NCBI RefSeq assembly: GCF_021730395.1
Contig: NC_069366.1
Coordinates: 83,617,001 to 83,681,000 of the forward strand
Source of the DNA: Mercenaria mercenaria
Lineage: Eukaryota; Mollusca; Bivalvia; Venerida; Veneridae
Length of the DNA: 64,000 bases
Direction: 5' to 3'
Shown: positions 44,967-56,529 of the stretch, piece after piece
Position numbering within the stretch: the stretch's first letter is position 1
Layout of the letters: each line of letters begins with the position of its first letter
Made by a program: the position numbers and the translations under genes
Notes under the pieces: model-generated
Seen by the model: only the letters and a program-made list of their open reading frames with translations
The model's database searches: none
Told to the model about the DNA's origin: nothing

Positions 44967-47900
44967 CTGCATGTATTATAAACATATTGTGTTAAATAAT
45001 GAAATTTTATAGGGAAAAGAAAACGCTTTTGTCAGTAAAGTAGTATGATTTTAGCCGCTGTCTTAAAAATGGTACTTGAAACTTGGTGACAATGGAAATC
45101 AAATATGCTGAAAGAAAATTGTTCAAATCATTGTGGATCGAAAGTGGGAAAAGGTTGTAAAAGTGCACGTTGGTAACAAATGTCTTGAAAACAATCATTT
45201 ATTTATTCTATTTACATGCACTGGTAATATATTTTCTATTCTTATTTTCACAAGTATTTGCTCAGTAGAAGTTAGTGCACGATATGTATAAAACATAAAA
45301 ACGGCTTTCTCTGTATCAACATGAATATTCCAACATATTTTAAACAGACAGCAAAATCTATGAAATATCCTGTATCTTAAAAATTATACATATTTGATGA
45401 GAATAAGATAAAGTACAGCTAAATTTCTTCTATATTACATATCTTTCCGGTTATCTCCTGACTAACGCTGAAAACTGTCTACACATTTCAGGCACTGCAA
45501 TAGCGTACACATTAGTTGCATTTGAACCGATTCACCTTTAAGAAACATTTCTTTAAAGCACTTGAAATTTAGAGAAAAGAAACGACATAAAAGTACAAAT
45601 ATCACATACAAAAATTGAAAGCAAACGTTTACTTTGATGTGATGTTACAGCAGGAGCTACAGCCATTGTTGTCGTGTGTGCTGTTGTCATCGTCGTCAGA
45701 GCAAGGGTCGTTGTTAAATTCTGAGCTGAAAGCAGATATCACCATGTCACTGTCGATGCTCAAAATGAACAAAAGATTTCAGAAGAATCTTTGGAAGCAT
45801 AAAGCGTGACAAACAAAATAACAGCAGAAACGGTTTGATTGAGTCTGTTCATGACTTTGAAGCATCTAATGTAACTAAACAGAATAAAAGCACACTCGGT
45901 TTTACAGAGTCCGTTTCGAAAGAGGTTATAAAACACGCTCTTCAAAACACTCACGTTCCCTAAAACCGAGTTATTACAAATATTGGGTGGACTCCTTAAT
46001 CTCAAAGAAGCAGAAATACACACAATTAGTCAGACCATGGGGAAAAGGCCGCAACCATGTGATATGAACGGTAAAATGTATCTATTGTGTAGTATTCACT
46101 TTAAACCGGAATCGCCTGTCCCGTCGTCCGTCCCGCAAGGCCGTCGCCTCGGGAATCCCGGTCGGGGTGGCTCCTGGAGGGGAACCGGTACCCCACTGCT
46201 CGGACTGTCTCAGGCTGGGAAGACCCGCGATCGCGCCGTGCGACCGCAGCCCGTGTGGGTCGGCCGGTCCCGTTTTGATCAGGAACGGAAACGAAGCCTG
46301 GTGTCCGGGCGAGAGGCTGGGCATGGCCACTCTCTTGCGGGGACGTCCTCGGCGTGAATCGCCCTAGGGACGCCCCGACTTTTAAATATGCGTTTCGCTA
46401 GTTTATAGACGGTCCCATAAAGGCAGCAGTCTTTTTCCAGTTGACTTGTGAAAAGCTGAGAATTCAATTAACGTATGTATCCGTACGTGGGGATCTTTCG
46501 TCAATTTTTTTTAGGAAGATTCATATAGCTTTAAACCAGACACTTTTTTTAAATTTCAATATTATATAAGTTTACTTTTACAAATACATTGTATTTTACA
46601 TCAAAACGGTTTGCGGAAAATCACTTTCTTCCAAAAAGATATGTTATGTCAATTTTAAAAAAGAAATAGACAAAGATGAAAATACTGACAGCACGCATCC
46701 CTTTGACAGTGCGCGTTATCACAACATTGACTACATACATTCTGGCCGTACTCGTACTCGTGTGTGTGTTGGTTATGATGTTTGTCACATTTCTGAAGAG
46801 TAAAAATTTGTAGAATTTGCACAATACCTTTACTGAATCTTTTCAGAGTAGTAGAAAATGGTCCTTATTATCCTACCCTTTGCCCCTAACAAAGACGTAG
46901 GGGATGTGGGACTTGTCTCTGTCCGTGCTTCCGTCCGTAGGTAACGCTTCTGCCCAAACTATAGCTCAAAAGCTATTAAAGGTATTATGTAGAATGAAGA
47001 ATTTTCACACGAAGACAGAAATAAGGACATTTGCAGCAATGAGTAAAGTGATATTATAGTACAGTTTAGAGTTTGTTGAAATTTTAGTTACATCTTATTT
47101 TAATATATTTCTCTGAGCGTATGCTAAATTGCCAAAAGTACTTTCAGAAATTTTTAAGATACACGTAATTGTAAAATAATACTTGTTCACTGATTTATCT
47201 AATAAATGCTATTACATCTTAGGATGATGTAGTTCGATCAGTAGACGAAAATAAATTTAATAATGGTAGCAAAATTTTAATTTATATGCCTAAAATCCCA
47301 GATTATTTCTAAATAATATTCTTTCTTGCAAACTGTTCATGAACTTGACAATCGTATCCTAGATTCGTAACCACCAATCATTTGTTGAATTTTACTAATT
47401 TTAGAAATCAAGCAAGAGATTGAATCTTGGTATTCAGATTTTGAATTGACAATTTTTCACATATTTTCGCGAATTTACGTGAAATCAAAAGACGAACTTT
47501 TTTACATTATATACTTACGTCTGGATGCACGCAACCGTATCTGAATTTGTGCTCTCCATGAACAATGTACACTTCTGTTATACATGACTGGAAATATTAA
47601 TATCATTGAACTCACATATGCGATGGGCTAGTGATCTGGCCAGCAGCCTGAACCACTAAATCACGGAGATTGATACATGTATCAGAATTTCACTCGAGAA
47701 AAAAACATAACAAAATCAGTCATTATACATGTGTTAAACAATTTACGAAATTTAGTTTAAACAATATATTATTTTTGAAGCAACATACACATAACATGTA
47801 CAAAAAATTTGTACAGGTCAAATACATGGATTGGAAAACAAGCTGATAGGTTATATAAATTCCTTTCCAAACATTAAAAAACTACGAAATTTAACAAATC

Positions 47901-49331
47901 TGAATCATTTCAGTGACAATGCTACTTTTGTAAACTGACAATTTCCTATCCCAAAAGATAATAACGGTTGTTTACTACATTTCTGGGTAAAGGTTATAAT
48001 AAAATCTAAACCGAGATCAAATACAAGTCTTTAACCTTTAGTCTGCTGGCGGCAAGCAGTTCTGGCTTTGCGACCAGTGCAGATCAAGATCAGGGTCTGC
48101 ACTGTTCGCTATTCAGTCAGTAACTTTTTAGTGAACACCCCTTTGATAAACAAGTGTTTCTGCCAAAATTGAATGATGAACCAGTCCATTTTAGAAATTA
48201 AGTAAGGTGAAGGTAAAACTCGAACATTTGATCCGTTGTTTCTGATCACAACCAGTCATGAATTTACACTTGATTTGAAAAACACATAGCTTACGTCATG
48301 ACAGTGGTGGAGCTCCATACATTCTGTAGGACCTGTGACAAGATGGTGGCAGTTCCGACAAAGCTTGGTGTGCGCTGCTGCCGGTAACCCAGGAATCACT
48401 GAAAAAGATATGTTTTGTAACCTCATTGATTTCTGTTAAGCTTTGCTTCTATAGCACTTGTGTCGCGCGGAACCCACCAGTACCCAGTTAAGCTCGGACA
48501 TTTAGATCGAGAGTTGTGCTCCTTGATTTATATCAAAATGCCATGCTGGTATTTAAGTATGTTTACACTCAAGCAGCAACCAATATTTCTTCAACAATTT
48601 CAAATGATATTTGACAAACGGAATATATTTGACCTTAAGATCTCGGAAAAGTATGGCTATGGATAAATTCAAATAAGGAGATCAATAGTTTTAAGCCATT
48701 GATATATCGGAAAAATACTCATCATGCGTATATTGTATAATAAAATTTGTGAAAAAATAGTTGGAAGCAGATATTGCAACCAAGCATTATAATAGGAGAG
48801 TCTGACTCAGTTTGATTGAGTCTGTTCATGTAATGATGTGTGCAATACCCTAGCGGTTAAATCCGAATTCTGTTACAGTAAAACTAAGTAAGAACCTGAA
48901 AATATTACAGCACAGACTTTTTACAACCATGAAACGACACGTCAAGGCTGCTGTTGTAACAGTTAATAAAATCTGTGAAATGATCATCAATTTTGGAACC
49001 TCATATCTTAACCAATAGTTTTCATGTTTGCACAGAATGTGTGTAGCTGTAAGATCCCGTTCAAGTAGATCGCAGCAGAAGGTTCAAAGTCATGTAAAAT
49101 ATTATGTTTGACTAAGTTAACATTCTAACAGTCATTTCATTACTAAATGTCCCCTAATAATATTAAAATATTTACTCAAATTTCATCCCTGATAAATTCG
49201 CACTAATTTTTTTTATTTTTCTCAATGACTTATCATAGTCGGGGGACATAAAAGACATTTATTATAGTATCTGAAATAATAAAACACTCACGGCATAATA
49301 ATATCAGTAAGACTGCAAACGTGCCCATCAT
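44791..49331 (-). CDS. Gene D: secreted LU-like / Thr-rich stalk / ShKT protein (194 aa)
   Basis: Six minus-strand exons: 49292-49331 (signal, MMGTFAVLLILLC), 48295-48398 (LCRNCHHLVTGP, CMELHHC), 47519-47587 (SCITEVYIVHG, RYGCVHPD), 46690-46792 (KCDKHHNQHTHEYEYG, VCSQCCDNAHCQRDAC), 45633-45725 (QNLTTTLALTTMTTAHTTT linker) and 44791-44966 (ShKT, stop). All junctions are GT-AG, phases 1, 0, 0, 1, 1. This is the most compact member (4.5 kb). Twelve cysteines in the LU-like module and six in ShKT. The tandem ATG-ATG makes the start choice uncertain by one residue. Closest relative here is C. Probably secreted; partner and function unknown. A GC-rich foreign-looking block lies in intron 4. Confidence 0.83.
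46090..46380. other. GC-rich island of unknown origin
   Basis: About 290 bp with GC content near two thirds (for example GACCCGCGATCGCGCCGTGC, GGTCGGCCGGTCCCGTTTTG) set in AT-rich DNA with sharp edges, inside intron 4 of gene D. ORFs in several frames here are a by-product of composition. It could be a ribosomal spacer piece, a repeat fragment or transferred DNA; I recognise no protein. Confidence 0.55.
48032..48217. mobile_element. MITE family 2, copy c
   Basis: Starts TTAACCTTTAGTCTGCTGGC, has GACCAGTGCAGATCAAGATC and ends GAAATTAAGTAAGGTGAAGG. Lies in intron 2 of gene D about 80 bp from exon 2. Confidence 0.7.
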
Positions 49332-49683
49332 CGCATATCATGGCTTTATTTTGAAGTTTGTTATACAGTTACTTTAACAGACAATTTCTGTTATCTCTTC
49401 AGTATGTCTACTCATATATTAGCTTACATGCGCACGTGTCCTAATACTATCTAATAAATGTTTTCGCAATCAAAATTATAGTGGGTCCTGTCTTTTAGGT
49501 TATATTTCAATTTACAATCTGTACAATATTTCAGCACCATACGTGTGATATTATTTTATTATATTTCCATAATTTATAAACACAATTTTAAAACACTCAA
49601 ATATTCAATATTTCGAAAAAATATCACACAAATGATCCTTTGGTAACTCTCTACCAACATTGTTAAAAAGTTCTAATGCGTAA

Positions 49684-49850
49684 AAATACAACAACAACAA
49701 CAAGAACAACAACAATAATAATAATAAATAATAAATAATAATAATAATACAATAACAATAATGATAATAATAATAATAATAACATTATTGATGATGATGA
49801 TGATGATAATAATGATGATGATGATGATGATGATAAAATAAAAACAATAA
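49684..49850. repeat. Compound trinucleotide microsatellite
   Basis: Runs of CAA, then AAT/ATA, then GAT. Long Ile/Ser/Leu ORFs on the opposite strand are artefacts of it. Confidence 0.95.
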
Positions 49851-49899
49851 TTATAAAAAACAAAATGATGATCGACAGAGGACATGGTCACTTTTTTCT

Positions 49900-51960
49900 A
49901 CATATATATAGTTAAAGTTTAATTTTTTGTGTCTGAAGCTAGCCCGAGTAAAAAAGGTATCATATTAATGTTCCTTGGGTAAAGTTTTACGGAGTCTGTT
50001 CAAATTGCTTCAGTTTGTCAACAACAAGAACAAGAACGACAACAAAACAAACAAACAAAAAACGCTAGGAGAACTAAAATTTATTATCTTAAAGTAATAT
50101 CACATGAACGATTGTCTGATTTTTGAAATAATTTCCGAGATTTTCAATTTATTTTTGTTCATCAAAAAACTGGCAGATAGGGAACGTAGGGGAAAATTTC
50201 ACATAGAACATTGAAGATTCTTTGGCAACATTATACTAAGATTGTTTCAATTATTCTAATTTGCCAGGAAATATGGCCGCCAGGGGGTGTGGGGGCGGGG
50301 GTGGGGGTGATTTCTTTTCCCTTTATGTTTATAATGGAAATTTTCAAGACGTCTTCTCAGCAGAAACTCTTGGCTCAACATTGAAATATTTTCACATGAT
50401 TTTTTGGGTGACCATCTGTCTAGACTGTTCAGATAATTCTGCTTTTTCTTAAAATATTGCCGCCGGTTTCTCTGTATGTATATTGTGCAAACTTCAAAAT
50501 ATCTTCTTGCCTTACCAGGGCGTGCTGGTCCGATCATAAAATATGCGACAAAAAGAAAAGGTTGTTGGGTGGCCCTATACAAAGATGTTTAAGATTATTC
50601 TGATTTAGCAAGAAGATATTCACCTAAGTTAAAAACTGAAACCTCCAAACAACTTCACAACATTTGGTCTCAATTTCAAATAATTTCACAAAAATATGAC
50701 CATCAATATAGACTGTTCAAATTATTTCGATATGATAAAATACATGACCGCATGAGCTAAAAATGAAAAACGATTCAAGTCGCATCCTCTACTGAACCAC
50801 TGGTCGGGTATTGAAATAATTTCACAGAAATGTCATGGGTCCACTACTAAAATTGTTAAAGCCATCTTGGTTTGTCCCCTTTCCCTCCCACCACCTCACA
50901 AAAACATGATTGTCATTTCGAGAATTTTCTACCACATTTTTTTTTATTTGCTTAAGCTTTGAAACTCAGCTGAGCGATTTAGGACCACCATGATCATCTT
51001 GTTTCTTCATGTTTTTATTGTGACTGTTTAGTGATCACTTTTAGTCTGAGATCCTTTCTTATCGTTCATTGTATTTAAAAGTAAAAACATAAAAAAATAA
51101 TTACTATTTCTGTGATCATTTTATTGAAGAAACATAAAATTCCATTGCAAAAACACTGAGAATCTTTTCTGAAGCATTTTGAAATGTAAAGCTTTCAAAT
51201 TCAAGTTCAGCTTACGTACAACAAACGCTGCTAAAAAATGAACGTCTTAATGATTTCCTCTGTCAAAAAGCAGCTGCTTTGTTGAAATTAAACCGAAGTG
51301 TTTTGAACGATTAATTTTAATCTGGCCAGGAAATATCCACTTGTGTTGCAAACGAATGCCTGTATTTGTAAACAAATGGAGAAGAGGTTTGGGGGTACTT
51401 CTAATGCCTGGAATTCTATCAATATCCAGTTTTATGAAATAATCTTTTCAAGAGATATTATCACTTGTAATACACTTCACAGTTCAATATTTTGAAGATA
51501 GTTTGAAATATTTTAAACAGTCAGTGTGTGATGATAAGGTGATTATCCAAGTTTATTGGCCTAAGCCGATAGTACGCTGAGGACGTGGTCACTTTTCCCT
51601 ATATGTATACAGTGAAAACTTTCTTTCCGAAACTATATATCCAGTTTTGATTTTGCTCACATCTTCAGTCGCTGACTTTCTTCCAAAGTGTGTTCAAATA
51701 GTTTTGTTTCGTGAAAGACCATGATCACTATTATGCATGGTCACATCACTCTAAATATTTATAGCAAAATTTGAATTAATTTCACATATAGGTCATTAAA
51801 TTTCGTTTGTGAATGTTCAAATTATTTTTGAACTGTCAGATGTTATGTCTGCCAGAGGAAGTCGACAATTTCCCCGATATATAAATGTAAGCGAAACTTT
51901 ATAAAATGTTGGTCCGATTTTATATTGCTTTTCTAATAAGTATTGATTTGCTGCACTTGC
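49900..51960. repeat. Degraded tandem/dispersed repeat region
   Basis: Recurrent phrases such as TTCAAATTATTTNNNTTTG, ATGGCCGCCAGGGG, CACTTTTCCCTATATGTATA and GGTCCGATTNTA echo 27640-29130. No ORF with a recognised motif. Upstream flank of gene D. Confidence 0.5.
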
Positions 51961-51982
51961 TAAAATTCATTGTACATCATAT

Positions 51983-52218
51983 GAGCCATGCCATGGGAAA
52001 ACCAACATAGTGGGTGTGCGACCAGCATGGATCCAGACCAGCCTGCGCATCCGCGCAGTCTGGTCAGGATCCATACTGTTCGCTAACAGTTTCTCCAATT
52101 CCAATAGGCTTTAAAAGCGAACAGCATGGAGCCTGACCAGACTGCGCGGATGCGCAGGCTGGTCTGGATCCATGCTGGTCGCACACCCACTATGTTGGTT
52201 TTTCCATGGCACGGCTCA
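51983..52218. mobile_element. MITE family 1, copy 6 (full length)
   Basis: GAGCCATGCCATGGGAAAAC at the left, mirrored by CCATGGCACGGCTC at the right; centre AACAGTTTCTCCAATTCC. Very close to copy 1. Confidence 0.9.
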
Positions 52219-52856
52219 TATAATAAAATACAGAATAATTGAGAACATAGCATGTTGCTGCCCACGTCAGCGACGTCTTTATAACGTCCCCTTTGTTCAC
52301 AAAAGCTTTTGTTATTAATTAAGTTGTTTTTAAATCTATTAAAGCTATACTGAACAACTTCTGTTGTTAAATCTCCATTATCATATGAAGAATAAGAATA
52401 TACATTTTCAACAAGATATCACTTTTGGTTAACGTTACATTTAGCTCAGGCATGTGGATATTTCATTTCTTTTGTCATTTATATTTCTGGAAATCATAAA
52501 ATATCTTTTTGTGGCTGCACCTCGATTTTGAAAACCAAGTGACAGAGGATTTATAGTTAAACTGTAAACAGAACAGTTAAGACACTCCTCTTTCGTGGCT
52601 TTACGTTTGCCCTTCGTGACTAAATGTTTCCTATAACGTATTATATGCTGAAAATGTTAAGTTGGTAACAAATACAGATACAGACATATATGCAACCTTA
52701 CATGCGAAGATGACGAGAAGTGTTGTAACGTCAATCGGGACATAAAAGATATTTAGAAAGAAAATCTATACGAACATCTTTTGGAATTACAGGGCGCAAC
52801 CAAGCAAAATATAGAAGACATATGCGACACCCCTAATGCCCCAATGACCCGTGTAC

Positions 52857-52999
52857 ATATCACGGTATAGGACTTGAATATTAAAACGAGGAGAAAATAT
52901 GTAGTCGGACGGGTAGCTCAGTCGGTAGAGCATCGGAACGGTATTCCAGGCTCAGGGTTCGAGTCCTGGTCTATTTGCACATTTTTCTCACCGTGATAT
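52857..52999 (+). repeat. tRNA-like sequence flanked by a 10-bp inverted repeat
   Basis: ATATCACGGT at 52857 is mirrored by ACCGTGATAT ending at 52999. Inside, GTAGCTCAGTCGGTAGAGCA is an A box and GGTTCGAGTCC a B box. The acceptor strands do not pair, so it is tRNA-derived and probably not a functional tRNA. Confidence 0.6.
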
Positions 53000-53000
53000 T

Positions 53001-53066
53001 TGGCGCCCAACGTGGGGCTCGAATCCACGACCCCGAGATTAAGAGTCTCGTGCTCTACCGACTGAA
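53001..53066 (-). pseudogene. tRNA-Lys(CUU) retropseudogene with CCA end
   Basis: Minus strand: CAGTCGGTAGAGCACGAGAC, then TCTTAATCTCGGGGTCGTGG, TTCGAGCCCCACGTTGGGCG and CCA. Anticodon loop CTCTTAA gives CTT (Lys). The 5' acceptor strand and start of the D arm are missing. The genomic CCA implies copying from a mature tRNA, since animal tRNA genes do not encode CCA. Confidence 0.7.
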
Positions 53067-53099
53067 TTTAACATGATTTTGTTTTCGCAATGTTGTTGT

Positions 53100-55200
53100 T
53101 TTTAGATAAGTTAAGATAGTAGTTATTTTTATTACTTTTGCGTCCTGAAATTGACAATCATCTATTGAATGTTTTTACTATAATTATGTTTAAGTCACTG
53201 AAACTGATAATTGAAATTTTTTATGTTAAAGCCGCTAAAATTATTACAAACTTTATAATCTGTTTTAAATCAAATGTAATTTCTTTATACTGAATACTTA
53301 ATTTAAAGTTAAAAATGTAATTATTATCACATTTTATGTGTTTGACACTTGTCATAAGAAAACAGAACACTTCTGTCCGGCATGACATTTTAAACCCTTC
53401 GGAATATTAAAGTATACGAGAAAAAAATGATTAATTTTGATTATAAAAGTAGAATATATCGACTATGTTTTATCAAATAACGTTTAAACTTTGTTCTGTT
53501 TAAATAGGTTAAGAGTAATACCAATTAAATACATGTACTCCCACTGAACTGTTGTAAGAAATATTGTAATCAAATATATACTAGTTTGACAATCTAAGAG
53601 GAAAATGGTGGTCGTTTTGAATTTCAAGACGGTCACCAAACCAATGATCTAAATCTGGAACAATACTTCTTTTATTCAGTATTGTAATATCTCTTATAAA
53701 GAGCACAGCAAACCTTTCAGCATATTGACCATTCAGCACATACAGTGCGTTTCTTTCTTTAATTCTCTTATAAAGTGTTAAAAATATTTATAATATTTAT
53801 TTTCTGTTAGAATCAATCAGTTTATCTTTCTATCCATGTATTTGATATGTTATCAGGCTTTTAAGCGTGTGTAAACAGTTCGTAAATTGCAAACAAAAGC
53901 TCGGTAAGAAGCTCCATTTTGCAAGTCAACGACAGCAGTTGGATTTGTGCATTTAAGGAGCACATACTGCTTCAGGTTTGGACCACAGAGTTTCACCAAT
54001 AACATTTATGTCGTATGTCTTATCAGTAAAATAGAAATAGTGGGAGTTCCACAGGCCGCCCAACCTGTGATTTAACCCAGAGATAGTAAACAGTTTCTAT
54101 AGGTTTCAAAACCTTAGCGTGAATATAACTCACGAACAGCTCATTTTAAACGTTGATAACGATGTATATTACTGGAATAGTTTTCGTTTTGTCGTGTTGT
54201 AAGTATTTCAGACTTGCTATTTATTTTCCTGAATAAAACAGAAAACAAATAGCTTATCATAAATGTTATGCCATTTGGGCGGGGGCGACAGACAACGAAA
54301 AAGACTGCTATGTATGGATCTTCTTTTGTTCCTGGCGAAAGGACGAGACACTGGCATAACAAAAAATCAGTTCTATAGTGTAGCTTTATATCAATTTTAA
54401 TTTTGCTCCCACATTTATGTTTGGAGCATATAGCGTGGTTGTGGCTGTCCGCACATCCGTACGTCCCGAAATCTTGTGTATCTTCTCCAACACTAATAGC
54501 CTGATTTTCTTCAAGCTTTCAGAGATGAACAAGCTTAATGTGCAGATGACCATAAAGGAAATAACTATTTTTCCAGCAGTTATGCCCTTTGATAGTTTTG
54601 CTATGATTTAGAATATAAAGAAAAATATTGTCTATCCAACTCCTTAAACACTTTTGAAAGGATATGCGTGAAAGATTCACAGATGAAGGACCTTGATGTG
54701 AACATGAATAGAAACAATGTACTTTTTCTGTGGTATTTGTTTTCTAGAAATATGGCCCTTTTTAAACTTCATTAAATAGGGCATACTGAAGAAATTTGGT
54801 GTATTCAACACTTCATACACTTTATGAAGGAATGGATTTAAATTTGCACATATGCACAAACTTATTCGAATACAGTTTACTTCAAACTTTCAGCCGATCA
54901 TGTGAAGACAGTTTGTACAAAAGACTCTGCTATTTAGAGGATGTCGCAATATTTAGGAGCATCCGTGTCCTATGGACACAAATTTAGTTTTATATTTTAG
55001 TTCAAACACCTTTTCTAGATCTTTGACGAAAACGTAAACAATGACCAGCTTATTTAAACATTTCCTATTTGAAAAAAAATTACCATCTTATTCGTTAAGT
55101 GTCTGTTTATACAGATCACTATTACATGTACGAGGTGTAGCATAATTAATAATTATACATTTACTAAAATCTATTATGTCATGTACAATAAACGTTAAAG
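53100..55200. other. Spacer, no gene seen
   Basis: AT-rich sequence with only short chance ORFs and no exon of the local family. Confidence 0.5.
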
Positions 55201-55203
55201 GTA

Positions 55204-55540
55204 AGAATGTACACCCCCCCCCCCCCCCCCAACACACACCTCTAGAACAACTGGAGCACAGCAAACACAGTCATAACGATACGTTGCAAAATAAGCCAGA
55301 GTCTAAATAGAAGGCCTGAATCTTAACCTGTGAATAAAGACCACCTGTGAATAAAGACCACTTTTTGTTTCTCCCAAGGGTGGTCTTAATGGACAGGTTT
55401 GACTGTATGTAGTAGAAAGTTATAGGCGACTACTTGCTTCAAAACCCACCAAGAAGTGCCTACTAATAATATGAAAGAAATAAAAAATGGGGAAGGGGTT
55501 AATAGGTGGGAGAAAGGGAAGGGGAAGTAAAAGTGTGTGT

Positions 55541-55571
<31 letters not shown>

Positions 55572-55585
55572 GGGGGCGTGTGTGA
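55204..55585. repeat. Poly-C and GT/poly-G microsatellites
   Basis: About 20 C near 55208-55230, and (GT)n followed by about 22 G at 55533-55577, with unremarkable sequence between. Confidence 0.9.
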
Positions 55586-55809
55586 TTGAAAGTAATACCA
55601 CCGCCTTGGAACGGCAAGTAACATATACAAAAGAAACTGGCAGTTCTTACGTGATATAGGCATGGAAAAGTTTTCTATTTTCAACTATAAGACATGTTAA
55701 TGTAAAAAAAAAAGTTATTCCCCTCAGAGATAAGCTGTAAAGGTAGTGACAAAATTCCAGACTGTATAAGGCAAAACATGTTAATAAGATCGATCTGAGG
55801 TATCAGTGC

Positions 55810-56030
55810 ACTGTAAAAGCACATATTTTCCCTGGGTCAGAATTTCGCGAATCTTTAATTTTGAGAAAATTCGCGACGTTTAATATTCGCGAAATTATAA
55901 AAATGGTATCATACTTGAATCTAAAATATACAAATGGTTAATATTTACGCGAGGATTAATTTTCGTGATATGTAGGACCTCGCAAATATGGCGAAAATTA
56001 AACCCTCGCGAAAATTTCTGCTTTTACAGT
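55810..56030. mobile_element. MITE with ACTGTAAAAGC ends
   Basis: ACTGTAAAAGCACATATTTT at the left is mirrored by CGAAAATTTCTGCTTTTACAGT at the right in shortened form; TTCGCGA motifs recur inside. CAGTGCA stands on both sides, probably the target duplication. Confidence 0.8.
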
Positions 56031-56529
56031 AGCAGTGCACTCAATAATGACTTGTCTGAAATCAGAGCACAAAGAACATAACTAGACAAGTTGCAAGACA
56101 AAACAAAATCCACACCCTTTGTTTATGTAGGATTTAGGACAACATATTTTTCAAATATATTTTAAATAGATATCATGTTTAGTTAATGCACATCCCCATA
56201 TTATATTTGGTGTATAAGACCAAATTTAAGAAGAGTTCTGTTATAGTGATCTGTATCAACAGACACAGTTTGTATCTTTAAATGTTCTGTGGTAATCTGT
56301 GGTAAAATTTAGTTAAATCCTAGATAGTCTGTGATAGTTGTAACTCTGTTGTAATATAACAAGATTTCTAAAATTGAAATCTCATAACATCATGCAATCT
56401 CTTACAAAACGAAGATGTTTCGATGTAAAAATCCATTTGTTGTTCTCCGATAAACATTTTTATGAAACAAATAATGTCATTTCTTGTGAAATGTCGTCAG
56501 AGATGTCAGTTTAATAAAAAACGTTACTC

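Noticed and set aside
45983-46467. Several ORFs of 60-124 codons on both strands
   Set aside because: They exist because the GC-rich block has few stop codons; no recognisable protein and no splice support.
49663-49891. Ser/Leu/Ile-rich ORFs
   Set aside because: Translations of a trinucleotide microsatellite.
52903-52978. Functional tRNA gene
   Set aside because: A and B boxes are good but the acceptor strands do not pair; treated as tRNA-derived.
53001-53018. Primer-binding site of an LTR element (TGGCGCCCAACG)
   Set aside because: The match to tRNA-Lys continues through the anticodon arm, and no LTR pair or internal genes flank it.
55386-55684. Pro/His/Thr-rich ORFs
   Set aside because: Translations of the GT/poly-G tract.
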